The notes under the pieces: generated by a model
The model's input: the letters and a program-made list of their open reading frames with translations, nothing else
Database searches by the model: none
Told to the model about the DNA's origin: nothing
Source: an uncultured Slackia sp.
GTDB lineage: Bacteria > Actinomycetota > Coriobacteriia > Coriobacteriales > Eggerthellaceae
Length of the DNA stretch: 7,567 nucleotides
Direction: 5' to 3'
Assembly: GCA_900553655.1 (NCBI GenBank)
Contig: USEQ01000056.1
Location: 1 to 7,567, forward strand
Shown here: in pieces, positions 7,280 through 7,567 of the stretch
Layout of the letters: each line of letters starts with the position of its first letter
Numbering within the stretch: position 1 is the first letter of the stretch
Program-made: the position numbers and the translations under genes

Positions 7280-7567
7280 CTATGCCTCGGGCGATTCGAA
7301 GACCTCGCGGTGCGCCCACATATGATCAAGGGGACCGCTCCCCTTCCCCATGACAAAATCGGCACGAAGAGCCCCCGACACATAGTCCTTCGCCCGAGAG
7401 ACCGCATCGAGAACCCCCCTCCCCGATGCGAGCCCGCATGCTATCGCACTCGATAACGTGCAGCCGGTTCCGTGGGTATTCTTCGTTTCGACGCGCCTAC
7501 CCTTCAACCAATGGCACAGCCCTTCAAGATACAACAGGTCATCCGCATCAGTTGCGCCGTGTCCGCC
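7280..7567 (-). CDS. thiD: Hydroxymethylpyrimidine/phosphomethylpyrimidine kinase ThiD, C-terminal part (5' end outside window)
   Basis: ThiD phosphorylates hydroxymethylpyrimidine twice to give the pyrophosphate that ThiE joins to the thiazole in thiamin synthesis. The last 95 residues are present, entering from the right edge. They begin GGHGATDADDLLYLEG, which corresponds to the family's GGH segment. They then contain TKNTHGTGCTLSSAIACGLA (residues 28-47), whose GTGC forms the anion hole over the transferred phosphate. The fold ends with the usual RAKDYVSGALR helix and a GKGSGPLDHMW segment. This is the ribokinase-like fold, and PdxK/pyridoxal kinase is a relative, but the THGTGCTLSSAIA and GPLDH patterns favour ThiD. 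A fusion to another thiamin enzyme at the missing N terminus cannot be excluded. It is convergent with the tRNA, and a hairpin follows the stop. Confidence 0.93.
   Translation of the reverse strand, partial: GGHGATDADDLLYLEGLCHWLKGRRVETKNTHGTGCTLSSAIACGLASGRGVLDAVSRAKDYVSGALRADFVMGKGSGPLDHMWAHREVFESPEA

Noticed and set aside
6795..7325. A 176-codon + strand frame after the tRNA
   Set aside because: It would start inside the tRNA terminator hairpin and run over the end of thiD. Composition is Pro/Arg/Ser/Lys-rich and lacks any family pattern.

Overview
This window looks like ordinary chromosome from a GC-rich Gram-positive bacterium. An anaerobic Coriobacteriia (Eggerthellaceae-type) actinobacterium is my best guess. 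This is inference from the gene families (QueH-type queuosine synthesis, a proline-iminopeptidase-like hydrolase, RuvB, ThiD), the moderately high GC, the purine-rich ribosome binding sites and TGnTAnnnT-type promoters. No 16S or other decisive marker is present. I see no complete mobile element, CRISPR array or toxin system.

Left part, + strand (1-1400): the 3' half of ruvB (Holliday-junction helicase) is followed, with a one-base stop/start overlap, by a small uncharacterised helical protein of the DUF6483 type. A separate unit follows: a cold-shock protein gene with its own candidate promoter, a hairpin-rich leader of about 110 nt, and a very strong terminator with a 15-bp stem and GAAA loop.

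Middle, - strand (1453-3174): an alpha/beta hydrolase of the proline iminopeptidase (S33) family and, upstream of it, a HAD-superfamily phosphatase. They run toward the csp terminator and may be co-transcribed.

Right-centre, + strand (3219-6492): queH, queA and tgt form a compact cluster for the last three steps of tRNA queuosine synthesis. Tgt inserts preQ1 at G34 of GUN-anticodon tRNAs, QueA converts it to epoxyqueuosine, and QueH reduces that to queuosine. queH diverges from the HAD gene. The roughly 200-nt leader before queH carries interleaved, mutually competing inverted repeats ending in a seven-T run just ahead of the start codon, although no + strand gene lies directly upstream. That layout suggests transcription attenuation or an undescribed riboswitch and is the best discovery candidate here.

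Right end: four decayed tandem copies of the 3' end of tgt, differing almost only by transitions, lead into a good promoter, tRNA-Glu(CTC) with encoded CCA, and a terminator. Just past the terminator, 13 nt of the tRNA T-arm/acceptor region recur, as in an integration-site scar. About 400 bp without a convincing gene follows, then the 3' end of thiD (thiamin pyrimidine kinase) on the - strand, entering from the right edge.
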